A stretch of DNA of 64,000 nt from a virus. The translations under genes were made by a program, and so were the position numbers. The stretch is taken from the IMG/VR virus record IMGVR_UViG_3300007276_000043, positions 1-64,000 of that record. The stretch is one strand, 5' to 3'. Shown here piece by piece: positions 51,732 to 61,500 of the stretch. The notes under the pieces are model-generated. The model did no database searches. It worked only from the letters and a program-made list of their open reading frames with translations, and had not been told where the DNA came from. The number at the start of each line of letters is the position of its first letter. Position 1 is the first letter of the stretch.

Positions 51732-52673
51732 TTATGAAATAACTGCTTTAATAAAGCGTATTGGGATATCGATAGTATATCCAGTTGACATTCCGGTGGC
51801 TCTAACCATAGTGTCTATAAAATTAACCACCGAAGCACCCGATGCCTTGTTTGTCATACCAGCGGTGCCACCAAGCTGAGTGAACAAATAGGTACTCGTA
51901 TTTAAGTCCAAACTTGCTCCAATTTTAAATTCTAATTTTGTACCTCTAGGTCCAGCGATTGTTTGTGAAGTAGAATTAGAGTCGTCTAGGTTATCAGAAA
52001 CCACATTGTCACTCGAATCAACGGTATAAAAAGCGATATTGTCGTCATCAATATAATCAGCAGCAACTCTATTTCCATTACGATCAACAATATATCCCAT
52101 TCGATTATCAATTTGAATTATATATGAACTTTCAATCATATCGCTTATTGAACTTCTTTGTTTTGGAGATATTTCTGTTGTATCTAAACCCTGGTCTATT
52201 CTAATATAATTTGAATCCTCAAAGGATTCTCCAAACAAAATACCTTGAACCTGGTCTGACCCTATATAGCCAACGGCAGAGGTTGTCCCAGCGGCATCTG
52301 TTCCTTCTGTTGAGCGATCAACAGCGACCATGAATGCACCAGAAGTATGTGTTTTAGTGTTTGTAAGATTTTGATTTAATTTTAAAACTGGTAAATAAAG
52401 CAAATTTGTATTCGCAATTGTGACAAGTTTTGTTTTCATTGAAGAACCATTATTTGTAAATGATTCAAGAACTGGCGTTTGCAAGATTTCCAAATCGTAA
52501 TATGCTGAACCTGATGTTTGGTTTGGATTATAAAGAGTATAATTAATCTCTTCGTCTCCAAGGGCAAATTTTGTGATTCGGAAAGATCCATCGCCCTTTG
52601 AAAGAACCTTTCTACCGTGATCGGTTAAAACCGCATCAAGTATTATATCACCACTGTTGTCTAAAAAAGCCAT
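51732..52673 (-). CDS. Virion protein with LTxHGR motif, copy B
   Basis: A 313-residue protein. Its first 50 residues, AVLTDHGRKVLSKGDGSFRI followed by FALGDEEINY, share a motif with the 310-residue gene at 57553 (ELTPHGRQLLMKGELKPEYY, FFDDDILY). The rest is strand-rich. Such proteins recur in large marine myophages as unnamed structural proteins; I know no fixed role. It has a candidate late promoter 34 bases upstream. Confidence 0.6.
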   Translation of the reverse strand: MAFLDNSGDIILDAVLTDHGRKVLSKGDGSFRITKFALGDEEINYTLYNPNQTSGSAYYDLEILQTPVLESFTNNGSSMKTKLVTIANTNLLYLPVLKLNQNLTNTKTHTSGAFMVAVDRSTEGTDAAGTTSAVGYIGSDQVQGILFGESFEDSNYIRIDQGLDTTEISPKQRSSISDMIESSYIIQIDNRMGYIVDRNGNRVAADYIDDDNIAFYTVDSSDNVVSDNLDDSNSTSQTIAGPRGTKLEFKIGASLDLNTSTYLFTQLGGTAGMTNKASGASVVNFIDTMVRATGMSTGYTIDIPIRFIKAVIS

Positions 52674-52707
52674 TAATGAACTCCCAAATATGTCACTTTT
52701 CTCATAA

Positions 52708-52715
52708 TAAATAGA
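52708..52715 (-). promoter_or_regulatory. Near-match candidate late promoter
   Basis: TCTATTTAT in mRNA sense, one base from the octamer, lies 34 bases before the ATG at 52673 and directly abuts the stop of the upstream gene. Confidence 0.4.
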
Positions 52716-54563
52716 TTACACAGAGAAATCTTCTTCACTTTCTTCTTTTATCAAGTTAACTTTAACATTAAAATCTATAATTTTTCCGCTATCGTTTGAT
52801 CTCACTCTAAATTTAAACTTTCTTCCCCAAATTTTATGAGCCAATTCTTCAATCCCTTCTGTATTTCCAAGACTTGCTGATTGAAGTTGTTGTTTGAACG
52901 TTGGAATAAAACCATCATTGTTTCTAAAATTTTCAATATTAAAATAAATTTGTTGTTCTGCTGCCTGCAACTGCAATAGGCTCCTAAAATTCAAATTAGA
53001 AGAGTTTGGAATTAAATTCCTTTGTTCAGTAATTAGGATTGAGTTTACTAAAACTCTCGAATCATCAGCGTCTTTTAACAATTCAACTTCATATGCAGCA
53101 CTTGGGTTGGAATATGAACCAAATTCATTAATCGTTCTAAAAATATAATAATATTTTTTATTTGGACGTATGTTATCCAAAACAACCATATTTTCAGTCA
53201 TATCAAGATTTTGAAATGTACCTATTAGATTATCTGTGAAATCATCATATATCGTTGGTCTCGTAGAAGTTCTGTAAATCTGAAATCTTGCGGATTCTTT
53301 TCTATATTTAAACTGTACTTCTCCATTTGGCAAATTATAGTTTGGTCCAATTTTATTATTTAATATCGAAAATGAGGATAAATCAGCCTGTTCTTCGCCT
53401 TTTTGTAATTCTAAATAAATCTTAACTTTTCCTTCTGAGGACATTTTGTTGTGAAATGATACAAAAGGTGGTAATGGAGGTGCCGGTATGTTTATCAATG
53501 TATTTTCAAAAATAACTACATTATCTAATCTTATTTTAGGTCTAACATTGACCACACATTCGCCAGAGTCACCATTATCAACAACATCACTAAAGAAGTA
53601 TTCTTGTCCTATAACAGCATAATAAGCAGTAGCACGATAATAATATGTTTTATTTTCTTTAATCTGGGTATCGATGAAGAGCTTATTTTCTTGTGTTGCA
53701 GCCATAAAGAAAACCTGATCGGGTGTTCCAACCGCTGTTTCCGAAAACCACTTCTCTACTCTAAAGAAAAGATATTCATTTGCATTTTCATCACCTTTAA
53801 ATATATCAACATAGTCCATTGAGTTTTTTGAAATCGTTTTTCTTATTTGACCAAAGACTTCTTGTTGTATTATATCATATGAAAGATCAATAGGTTTATT
53901 TGATATTGGATAATATGCATCAACTGGGAAAGGGTAATTGAAATTGTCTATAAATGATTTCAACGTTAAATCTTCTTCATTTGTTAGTCTAGAAACAGAA
54001 TTTGAATAGTGTCCAAAAAGCACCATGAACCTTTCATATATGCTAAATCCATATCCCAATCTATCAGCTTCTTGAATGTGATTAGAGATTTGACCATCGG
54101 TTGGATAAGTCATATATAATATATTAGAGAACTGATATTTGCTAAAATCTGCTTCTGGGTTTCCTATTAATGGTGTATTGCTATTAAAAACAATATTTCT
54201 TTGATTGGTAGAGCCTTCTTCTCTGGTGTAAAATAAGGGCAATTCTATTTCATCTGCCGGGTTTGGAGTTGCTTCAAAAAATCTATTTGTTGTAAGTGAA
54301 TATGTCGGAGTTCCAGAAGGAGTTTCGGTATCAATTTCTTGAGGAGTAATTGGCTCCAATATACTTGAATTAAAATAAGTTATTATTTCACCAGGCAATA
54401 AATCTATTGCGTTTTGTTCTTCAGTTTTGGTAAACTTTATTTTTGTTGTCTTATGATAAACATCACCCATATCAGCCAAATTTAACTGCCCTATTTCAAG
54501 TATAGAGAGAGTCTCGTCCTTAAATGGATCAGTGCCTGGTTCATTTATAACAATCTTAGACAT
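52716..54563 (-). CDS. Virion protein with fibronectin-like domains
   Basis: A 615-residue protein. Residues 370-510 look like fibronectin-type-III beta sandwiches (FQIYRTSTRPTIYDDFTDN, then NIRPNKKYYYIFRTINEFG), a fold common on phage tail surfaces. I start it at ATG 54563, six bases after GGGGGGAT; an upstream in-frame ATG lies within the preceding gene without a ribosome site. It lies two bases beyond the stop of the 330-residue gene. A tail or fibre-attachment role is inferred. Confidence 0.6.
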   Translation of the reverse strand: MSKIVINEPGTDPFKDETLSILEIGQLNLADMGDVYHKTTKIKFTKTEEQNAIDLLPGEIITYFNSSILEPITPQEIDTETPSGTPTYSLTTNRFFEATPNPADEIELPLFYTREEGSTNQRNIVFNSNTPLIGNPEADFSKYQFSNILYMTYPTDGQISNHIQEADRLGYGFSIYERFMVLFGHYSNSVSRLTNEEDLTLKSFIDNFNYPFPVDAYYPISNKPIDLSYDIIQQEVFGQIRKTISKNSMDYVDIFKGDENANEYLFFRVEKWFSETAVGTPDQVFFMAATQENKLFIDTQIKENKTYYYRATAYYAVIGQEYFFSDVVDNGDSGECVVNVRPKIRLDNVVIFENTLINIPAPPLPPFVSFHNKMSSEGKVKIYLELQKGEEQADLSSFSILNNKIGPNYNLPNGEVQFKYRKESARFQIYRTSTRPTIYDDFTDNLIGTFQNLDMTENMVVLDNIRPNKKYYYIFRTINEFGSYSNPSAAYEVELLKDADDSRVLVNSILITEQRNLIPNSSNLNFRSLLQLQAAEQQIYFNIENFRNNDGFIPTFKQQLQSASLGNTEGIEELAHKIWGRKFKFRVRSNDSGKIIDFNVKVNLIKEESEEDFSV

Positions 54564-54564
54564 A

Positions 54565-55557
54565 TCAATATCCCCCCGTTGTTGGAGTTGTAGTTGAGGC
54601 TGGGGCGGTAGCAACAGGGCTGCCTACGGTACCACCGCTGCTGTCGCTTGGTGCTGTAAATCCGCCGCTTCCATCATTCGGTCTTGTATAGCCAGCAGTT
54701 CCAGTTTGAGCAACAATATTGGAAGTTGATCCAATCACATCATAATCTTTAGAAATATAGTGCTGAACTGATATGTTCTTTATTTCCCTTTCTTGATTGC
54801 TTGGTCTTACAGTTTGTGTAATGGAATTTTCTGGCTGTATGAAAAAATATTGCCCTTCAATTGGAAAAGATAGCAAGTCTCTTTTTATTTTTAAATTATT
54901 GTTATAATATCTCTTTAACCTGCAAAGTGTTGTCGTGGTTAAAGAATCAATATCACCTTTTTTTAAAAGTTTAAATTTTGGCTTATTAATCATAATTTCA
55001 CCTTCTTTGGACATTTCATATCCGTCAAACATTTCAACTTGGACCAACTTAAAATGATTTACATTCATTGCGGCTTGGGTTTTTAAGTTCTTAATTAAAT
55101 CTCCAGTGGGGTTGCCTTTCAGTTTTTTGACAAATTCTAATTGATATAAAAATAATGCTTTTATCTGATTTGGTAACTCGGCTAAAAATTCAGTGAATTC
55201 TCTTTTTGTTAAATTTTCATTTGCTAATGCAATAAAATTTTTCTCAAATTCTAAGTTATAGTCTCTTCCTTTTGAAATATTTATATCAGGTGGAGTGTTA
55301 AAGTTTTCAGCCACTTCGGGGGATACCTCAGTAGTAGAGGTATCAAATGCTTCATTTTCATCACTAATAAAAGAGTATCTTACAAATAATGAATTATCTC
55401 CCAAGAACTCACTGGATTCAATAAAGTCTTCAAACTGACTCACAGACACAGTTTTCGTGCTGACTGCTTCTATTGCTTTGAAATTTTCACTATTTTGTGT
55501 TATCTCAGAAACAACCAATTTTTCTTGCGGAGTTGATGATGGACTTTTAGCTGGCAT
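54565..55557 (-). CDS. Unknown virion-region protein
   Basis: A 330-residue protein with a Pro/Ser-rich start (MPAKSPSSTPQEK), a helical Asn/Lys-rich middle (TKREFTEFLAELPNQIKALF), and a Thr/Gly/Ser-rich, probably disordered tail ending in TTTPTTGGY. No family recognised. It overlaps the 668-residue gene by 11 bases. The tail resembles the GGSSGGY ending of the gene at 803. Confidence 0.55.
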   Translation of the reverse strand: MPAKSPSSTPQEKLVVSEITQNSENFKAIEAVSTKTVSVSQFEDFIESSEFLGDNSLFVRYSFISDENEAFDTSTTEVSPEVAENFNTPPDINISKGRDYNLEFEKNFIALANENLTKREFTEFLAELPNQIKALFLYQLEFVKKLKGNPTGDLIKNLKTQAAMNVNHFKLVQVEMFDGYEMSKEGEIMINKPKFKLLKKGDIDSLTTTTLCRLKRYYNNNLKIKRDLLSFPIEGQYFFIQPENSITQTVRPSNQEREIKNISVQHYISKDYDVIGSTSNIVAQTGTAGYTRPNDGSGGFTAPSDSSGGTVGSPVATAPASTTTPTTGGY

Positions 55558-57553
55558 TTGACTTCTCCTTTTTTATTTCAGAATTTGGCTTGCTCATTTC
55601 TTCAGTAACATTTTTCAAATCTGCTGGTTTTTGTCTTCCAACTTTAAAAACATTTGTATCAAATGTCGGATTAAATATCTTATTTACTTCTTCTAATTTG
55701 ATTGTTGATATATCTTTTAAATTAGTTGATAAATCTTTACCAAAAACCATTAAGTTTGGGCTTAAAAAAGAATATAAATTTTCCTGTAGGTCTAAAAGTT
55801 TTTCGTAACTCTTTGGGACCAACTCAGTATCCTTGTCGCTTGGAGAGGAATTGAAAAATTTATTAAATTCGTTATTTGCACGATTTTCAAATTGACTACT
55901 CTGTAGTATGGCTGCGCCTTCACCAGTATTCATATTCATATAGTTATAAGACATTGAATAATTTTTTAAAACAACCGCCTCTTTGAAAAGATAATCTAAA
56001 AATATAACGTTTCTACTGTTTGGTGTATTAACAAACGCCCTTAGCGAGTCTGCCTGTGTATTGTTGTTGGACAAATCAAATGAACTTTCAAAATCTCTTG
56101 CTAATTTAGATAAATCCTCGCTAAAACCTCTCAAAGAAAAAAGAGTTGCATTTCTAGGGTCAACTTTTGTAGATATAGAGTTGGTTAAATCCCGTTTGTT
56201 CTTATTTGATAATTCATATAAATATGAAAAAGCACGAACATAAACTTCATTAGCAGTGGACCAAGAGGGGCTATCTGGGTCGCTTATATTAAAATCGTTA
56301 AATTGTGATTCATATAATCTTGATTTTGTACGATTCAAATCAAAATCATAGTTTTTACTTCTCTCAACCATTGTATAATAATCGCTTATTTCTTTCTCCG
56401 AGATTCTCAAATCGTCTATGATGTTTGAAACAAAATCAACCGTAGGATCTTTGAAAGTTAAACCTAAACGATATTGATAGCGACCCAAAGAAGTTTTGTC
56501 TACTGTTTTATCTGTAAATTGAAACATTCTTATATCATTTTGTCCAGTATTTATTTCACTAATCAATCCAAAATCCTCTTCTACAGAATCTATTTGAAAG
56601 CCCTGACCTGATGAGAATGTCTTAACTATAATGGCAGTTTCATCGACATCCATTCGTTTTCTTGTAATTTGTAGATTTTTTATTTTAATATTGTTGATAT
56701 TTTCTGAGATTGCTTGTTGGCTCAATGTTCTTAAAAAATATCCATATTTTGTATTATAAAGAACCAAATTCTTAAAGTTTATTGAAAAAATACCAGTTAC
56801 ATTTCCTTCATTATTGATAGAGTATTTTAAATCACTAAACGAGGAAACCTGTTTTTCTCCGATTGCTTTTGGCGAATCAAATTGTTTTTTTCTGAAATCT
56901 TTAATTTTAAAATTGATAATATCCAAGGTCGTAAGTAAACTATGTTCTTCCTCAATATGCCTTGGTCCAACCATATATCCTTTCTCTGGGTGTAAGTGCA
57001 CTGGGCCGCTGTATTGTTCTCCAGTTGGTAACACAAAAACAGTCGCTGTGGATACAGCACTTCCCAAATCAATAACCGAATCAGAAGCAATGTTTCCATA
57101 ACGGCGAACAGCACCTGAGAAGTCTAAATTTGCTGCTTGTAAAATTTCGGACATTTCAAAATAAACAGAACAAAATACTTTAACTTGTTGTTCTTGATTA
57201 TTAAATTTTACATCATAAGAGTCTATAAATCTAACATTGTCTTCGGAATTTACTTGATTAAGGGACTTTGCCGGTCTGGAAATGATTTTAACCGATTCGT
57301 CTTCACCATAGTTTGAAATTAAAAAGTCTTTATCAAATTGAATTTGACCTAAAGTAATATTATCGTTCAAGCCAACATTTGAAGATATAACCATAAGAAC
57401 TCTCATGTGTTGTGAGGTCTCTGGTGTAGACCAACTATTGTTATCTTTTGAGTCACCGATTACTGTTGTGACCTTTATGCTCATTTCTTCATTAGAGGCA
57501 TCGAATAAATCTATTTCTTTTATAAAAATATTTGGTATTTGTCCTTTGCTCAT
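55547..57553 (-). CDS. Unknown large virion-region protein
   Basis: A 668-residue protein, mixed strands and helices, rich in Asn, Asp and Ser. I start it at ATG 57553, overlapping the preceding stop as TAATG, with GAGG ten bases upstream; the frame also opens at a TTG nine bases earlier. Recognisable stretches include FCSVYFEMSEILQAANLDFS and QYRLGLTFKDPTVDFVSNII. No motif points to an enzyme. Probably a tail or baseplate part by position. Confidence 0.55.
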   Translation of the reverse strand: MSKGQIPNIFIKEIDLFDASNEEMSIKVTTVIGDSKDNNSWSTPETSQHMRVLMVISSNVGLNDNITLGQIQFDKDFLISNYGEDESVKIISRPAKSLNQVNSEDNVRFIDSYDVKFNNQEQQVKVFCSVYFEMSEILQAANLDFSGAVRRYGNIASDSVIDLGSAVSTATVFVLPTGEQYSGPVHLHPEKGYMVGPRHIEEEHSLLTTLDIINFKIKDFRKKQFDSPKAIGEKQVSSFSDLKYSINNEGNVTGIFSINFKNLVLYNTKYGYFLRTLSQQAISENINNIKIKNLQITRKRMDVDETAIIVKTFSSGQGFQIDSVEEDFGLISEINTGQNDIRMFQFTDKTVDKTSLGRYQYRLGLTFKDPTVDFVSNIIDDLRISEKEISDYYTMVERSKNYDFDLNRTKSRLYESQFNDFNISDPDSPSWSTANEVYVRAFSYLYELSNKNKRDLTNSISTKVDPRNATLFSLRGFSEDLSKLARDFESSFDLSNNNTQADSLRAFVNTPNSRNVIFLDYLFKEAVVLKNYSMSYNYMNMNTGEGAAILQSSQFENRANNEFNKFFNSSPSDKDTELVPKSYEKLLDLQENLYSFLSPNLMVFGKDLSTNLKDISTIKLEEVNKIFNPTFDTNVFKVGRQKPADLKNVTEEMSKPNSEIKKEKSNAS

Positions 57554-58485
57554 TATTCGCAATCCTCGATGTCTTCATCAGTAACTAATGTTTGATATAT
57601 ATTTACTTCGCCGTCTTGTATGTCTTCACATTTTATATCCAATCCTAAGTAAATATTTTTTTCTTTAAGTTTTGATATACCCTGGCATAAATCAGAATTA
57701 GGTATTTCTCTATCTCTTGATATATTGAAATAGTTTTCAACACTATTTTCGTCAACTATGAGACCCATGACGGTTGATTCTGCGGAAAAAGGCGACTCTT
57801 CTTTTAAAATATCAATGTCTTTTTCTTGATTATCTAATGCAAAAATAAGTTTATCAAAAGTGACTTCATCATAATCATATTTAAACACTTCTATTGAAAG
57901 AGAATCTTTATAAGAGAATCCATTTTTCTCCAATAGGTGCAATAATAATTGCTCTTTTTCTAATTTTAAAAATGTATCGTCTTCTGCGACTTCTGAGGAT
58001 TCATAATCCATACTAATATATGCATCTCTGCTTAAATGTGCCAAAGACATAGTGAAATTCAACTCACACTCTACTTGAGGGACATTATAAAGGGGACTTG
58101 TTGAAGAAGAAATATAACTATTTGAAGAACTAAATTCTCCCAAAAGTGCGGTTGCTTCCCAACCATTCGCTTTTTTAGAAGAAGGCTTATTGGTTCCAAT
58201 AGGATATATTAAAATATTATCGTCTTCTGTTGTGTTTTGGTCGTAATATTTGCTTTCAACACCTGTTAAAGTTGTCTGTGGTTTTAGGCTTGGTGTATCA
58301 GTTAAAATTCTAACTTTTGTTTGTGTATTATTCTCGGAAAATCCACCGGCTTGAGTATCATATAAAATGTCATCATCAAAAAAAGCATAATATTCAGGCT
58401 TGAGTTCACCCTTCATTAAAAGTTGTCTTCCGTGCGGAGTCAACTCAATCTTTATTACGTCTTCTTTTTTATTGAAAAATGTCAT
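57553..58485 (-). CDS. Virion protein with LTxHGR motif, copy A
   Basis: A 310-residue acidic protein starting MTFFNKKEDVIKIELTPHGR and continuing QLLMKGELKPEYYAFFDDDI, the same N-terminal motif as the gene at 51732. The body is strand-rich with many Asp and Glu. GAGG precedes the ATG. The repeat of this N-terminal motif in two proteins of one late cluster suggests a shared docking site in the virion. Confidence 0.6.
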   Translation of the reverse strand: MTFFNKKEDVIKIELTPHGRQLLMKGELKPEYYAFFDDDILYDTQAGGFSENNTQTKVRILTDTPSLKPQTTLTGVESKYYDQNTTEDDNILIYPIGTNKPSSKKANGWEATALLGEFSSSNSYISSSTSPLYNVPQVECELNFTMSLAHLSRDAYISMDYESSEVAEDDTFLKLEKEQLLLHLLEKNGFSYKDSLSIEVFKYDYDEVTFDKLIFALDNQEKDIDILKEESPFSAESTVMGLIVDENSVENYFNISRDREIPNSDLCQGISKLKEKNIYLGLDIKCEDIQDGEVNIYQTLVTDEDIEDCE

Positions 58486-58501
58486 TGTTTATTCCTCATT
58501 A

Positions 58502-61500
58502 TCAAGATCCACTCTTTATACAATCACTTAATTGCTGTCGATGCAAATCACTCATATTACTACGACCAATAACATCCCTTAATGCTCTCAATTCACTACA
58601 TAAGAGCCCCAATTGATCTGGTGAAATAGCAACTTGGCTGTAAGGGTCGCTTGGGTTTGCTGAAATACCAGCACTTCCGAGTGTCCCGGCACCTGTAGCA
58701 CCAACGCCAATTGCTGTACCCGCAGGGGCACCAGTCGGACCAGTGGCTATCGCGGCGAGACCTGCTTTGCCGGGAACGCCAGCACTAACAGACGATTGTG
58801 CTTCTTCTGTTAGAGCCTCAGAAACAGGAACAGCGGCTTCTGCTATTTTACCCTGTGGTTTGACTAATGTTTTGAGACCACCTGGTTCAAATTGTCCGAT
58901 GGCAACTTCAGCATCAAGTTTTGCCAATTCCACAAGAGAAAAGAAATCATATGGCCAATTAAAAGTGTTTCTTGGAACTTCTTGAAGTTTATCGCCTTCT
59001 GTTCCTACTACAGATCTCCAATAATTGGTAGTTGCTCTTTGTTTTACCTTGAAAACCATCCAACGAATTTTTGATGGTAACGGTGTTCCTTTATCGCTAG
59101 TATCCAATACTTTGCCACCAGGTTGTTGGAGGACCGTTGCTCCGCCGCCAAGAAGTTCTTGTGCTAACAATGGATGAGAAATTTCAGATCTGACTGCTTC
59201 AAATTTTGAAGTTATACTTGGATAAAGCCCTTGCCATATGTCTGCGAGGTCTTGTTTTGATAGTGTTTGTGAGAACTCAAATATATACATCGCGAAGGGC
59301 TCAATTGATTCCGTGGCTAAAAAGTCCATACTCGGTGGAAATACATAATCTCGCATTTTATTAACCATATTTGTAACAGAATCACCTGTGCCGTTGTTGG
59401 ATAAAATAGCATTTGTTATGTCTTTGCGAGGTATGTGGAAATATTTTCTAAGTCCCTCCGCTTCAATGAATGGAACCGCGACCACCGCTTCTTTAATAAC
59501 TTTTTCATTGGCGACTTCTCCCATTCTCTTTGGTTTTGTTGAGAAGTCAAGTTGGTCTGCTAATGACCGAATATTTCCAGTGTCTTTTTCAAGTATATTA
59601 GTTAACCAGTTTGAATCAATATCCTCAATCTGTAAAAAGACACCTTTTGCTTGGTCTTCTTCTATTCTTCCATACTGATGCCACATTCCTCTTGGAACCG
59701 ACTGGGAGGCGTTAAGAGGAAGTGTGACCGAAGTTTTTGAAGACAAGTGGGCAAAGTTTAACATTGGGGACTCCCACTTACTTTGAATAACTAAGCGAGC
59801 AGTCTCTTCGTTAAGGTCTCCAGATTGATCTCTTTCAATAGAAAGAAGGTTAACGGAGGCACTCAATTGCAAAGCATTAGCATTATATGCGTAGTTTTGA
59901 GCATAAGCAGACTCTATCTTTTTCGGACTACCAGCAGGAATATCAAAAATATCTTCGCCTGTATCTGTATTTGGATCAACATATCTATAATACGTTATGG
60001 AGGCAGATCTTTGAATATCTTTGGCGGTATAAATTCCGTCTTCTGTTGGCGTAAATTTAATATCAGCCCAAGCTTGTCCGTGATAATAAGGAGGAGTAAA
60101 AGGGTAATTTTCCCCTTTACTGGATTTATTACCTATTTGAGTCTCGCTGGCGAAGACAACACTTCCACCTGTATATCCGACCCCTTGTGCTTCAATTAAC
60201 GAAGGAGGACCAAATGCTGTTGGTCTTGAATACATTGTAAAATTCTCTGTAGAGTCAGCAGAATATTGCGGGGCGGTAAAATATTTAGACCCAACACCAC
60301 CAGAGACATTAGATATTTGAGCATCAGAAGTGGTTTTATACATCTTTACTCGCATCATATAATCTTTGCCTGCTTCAAACTGTTTTAATTCATTTGACGG
60401 CTTAGAGAAAAATGTAGTATAATTCTTATTTTGTAAGAAAAAGTTTGATGTCTCTGATAAAAAATTATGAGTCATCAAGGTGTATAGTCTGTCTCCAGCA
60501 ACAGAATTTAATGTTGCTGAGGAAGAGTGGTTAGCAATAATATCTGGTTCGTTACAAAACAATTCAACACCCTGTAAGGTCTCTGGTTTTATGATTGCTT
60601 CAAATGGTATTCGTTTATCAAATATTAGACCCTCTCCATTATTTATTGAGTATCTATTCTCGTTGCTAGCCAGAGAACCACTATAAGAACAATAGTAGTC
60701 GCTACCAGAAACAAATACTCTTTTGTTTGCTGATCCTGATTCTTTCAATGACCCATTGATTAAAGGATAGTCAACTGCCACACCAGATTTGATTGAATTA
60801 TACATAATCCCTGGGGCAAATAAAGGTGCAAGAATGTTTTGGAAAGTAATTTTTGCTGGTCCACCGGCAAAACCTCCTGTTCCTGATCCTGATGCTGCTA
60901 AAGAAGCACTATAAGAAGTAAAAAACTGCTGGGCTATTTGCACTGTTCTCTGTTGTGGGTAAAAACCCTCATAAGGAAGTAACTTTTTAATTGCTTTGCA
61001 TTTTAAAGTTATTTTTAATGGCTCTCCCATACTTTCGTTGTCGTTTAGAACCATTTCAAAGTTTTTCATAAAATCAGAATTTGAATAAATTTGATAAAAA
61101 TTGTCTTCGTTGGAGCCAGTTGTGCTTGATAGACCTCCGTTCAATTCAAAAATATTTAAATTTTCATCAATCGGAGACTTTGTTTCATAAAAAGAAACAT
61201 GATTTGATATTCTAAATTCTGGTATGATTGTATGGTCTTTTCCAAGCTGTCTTGGTCCTTGTATGAAATCTCCATAAGAATCATAAAATGGGTTTTTACC
61301 TGATTGTGATCCTGCTTCCCATTTTGCCTCTCCGGAAGGGACGGAATAATCTGCATCCAGATCGCTAAACAAAGATCCGCTATTGACGCCTTCAACTTCC
61401 ATTCCATTTATATTGACTGCGGAAGAGAGTGGAGTGATTGTGTGTTTTCTATTATAAATTGGAGCAGGTCTTAAATAAAGATCTAAAAAGTTAAATGCCG

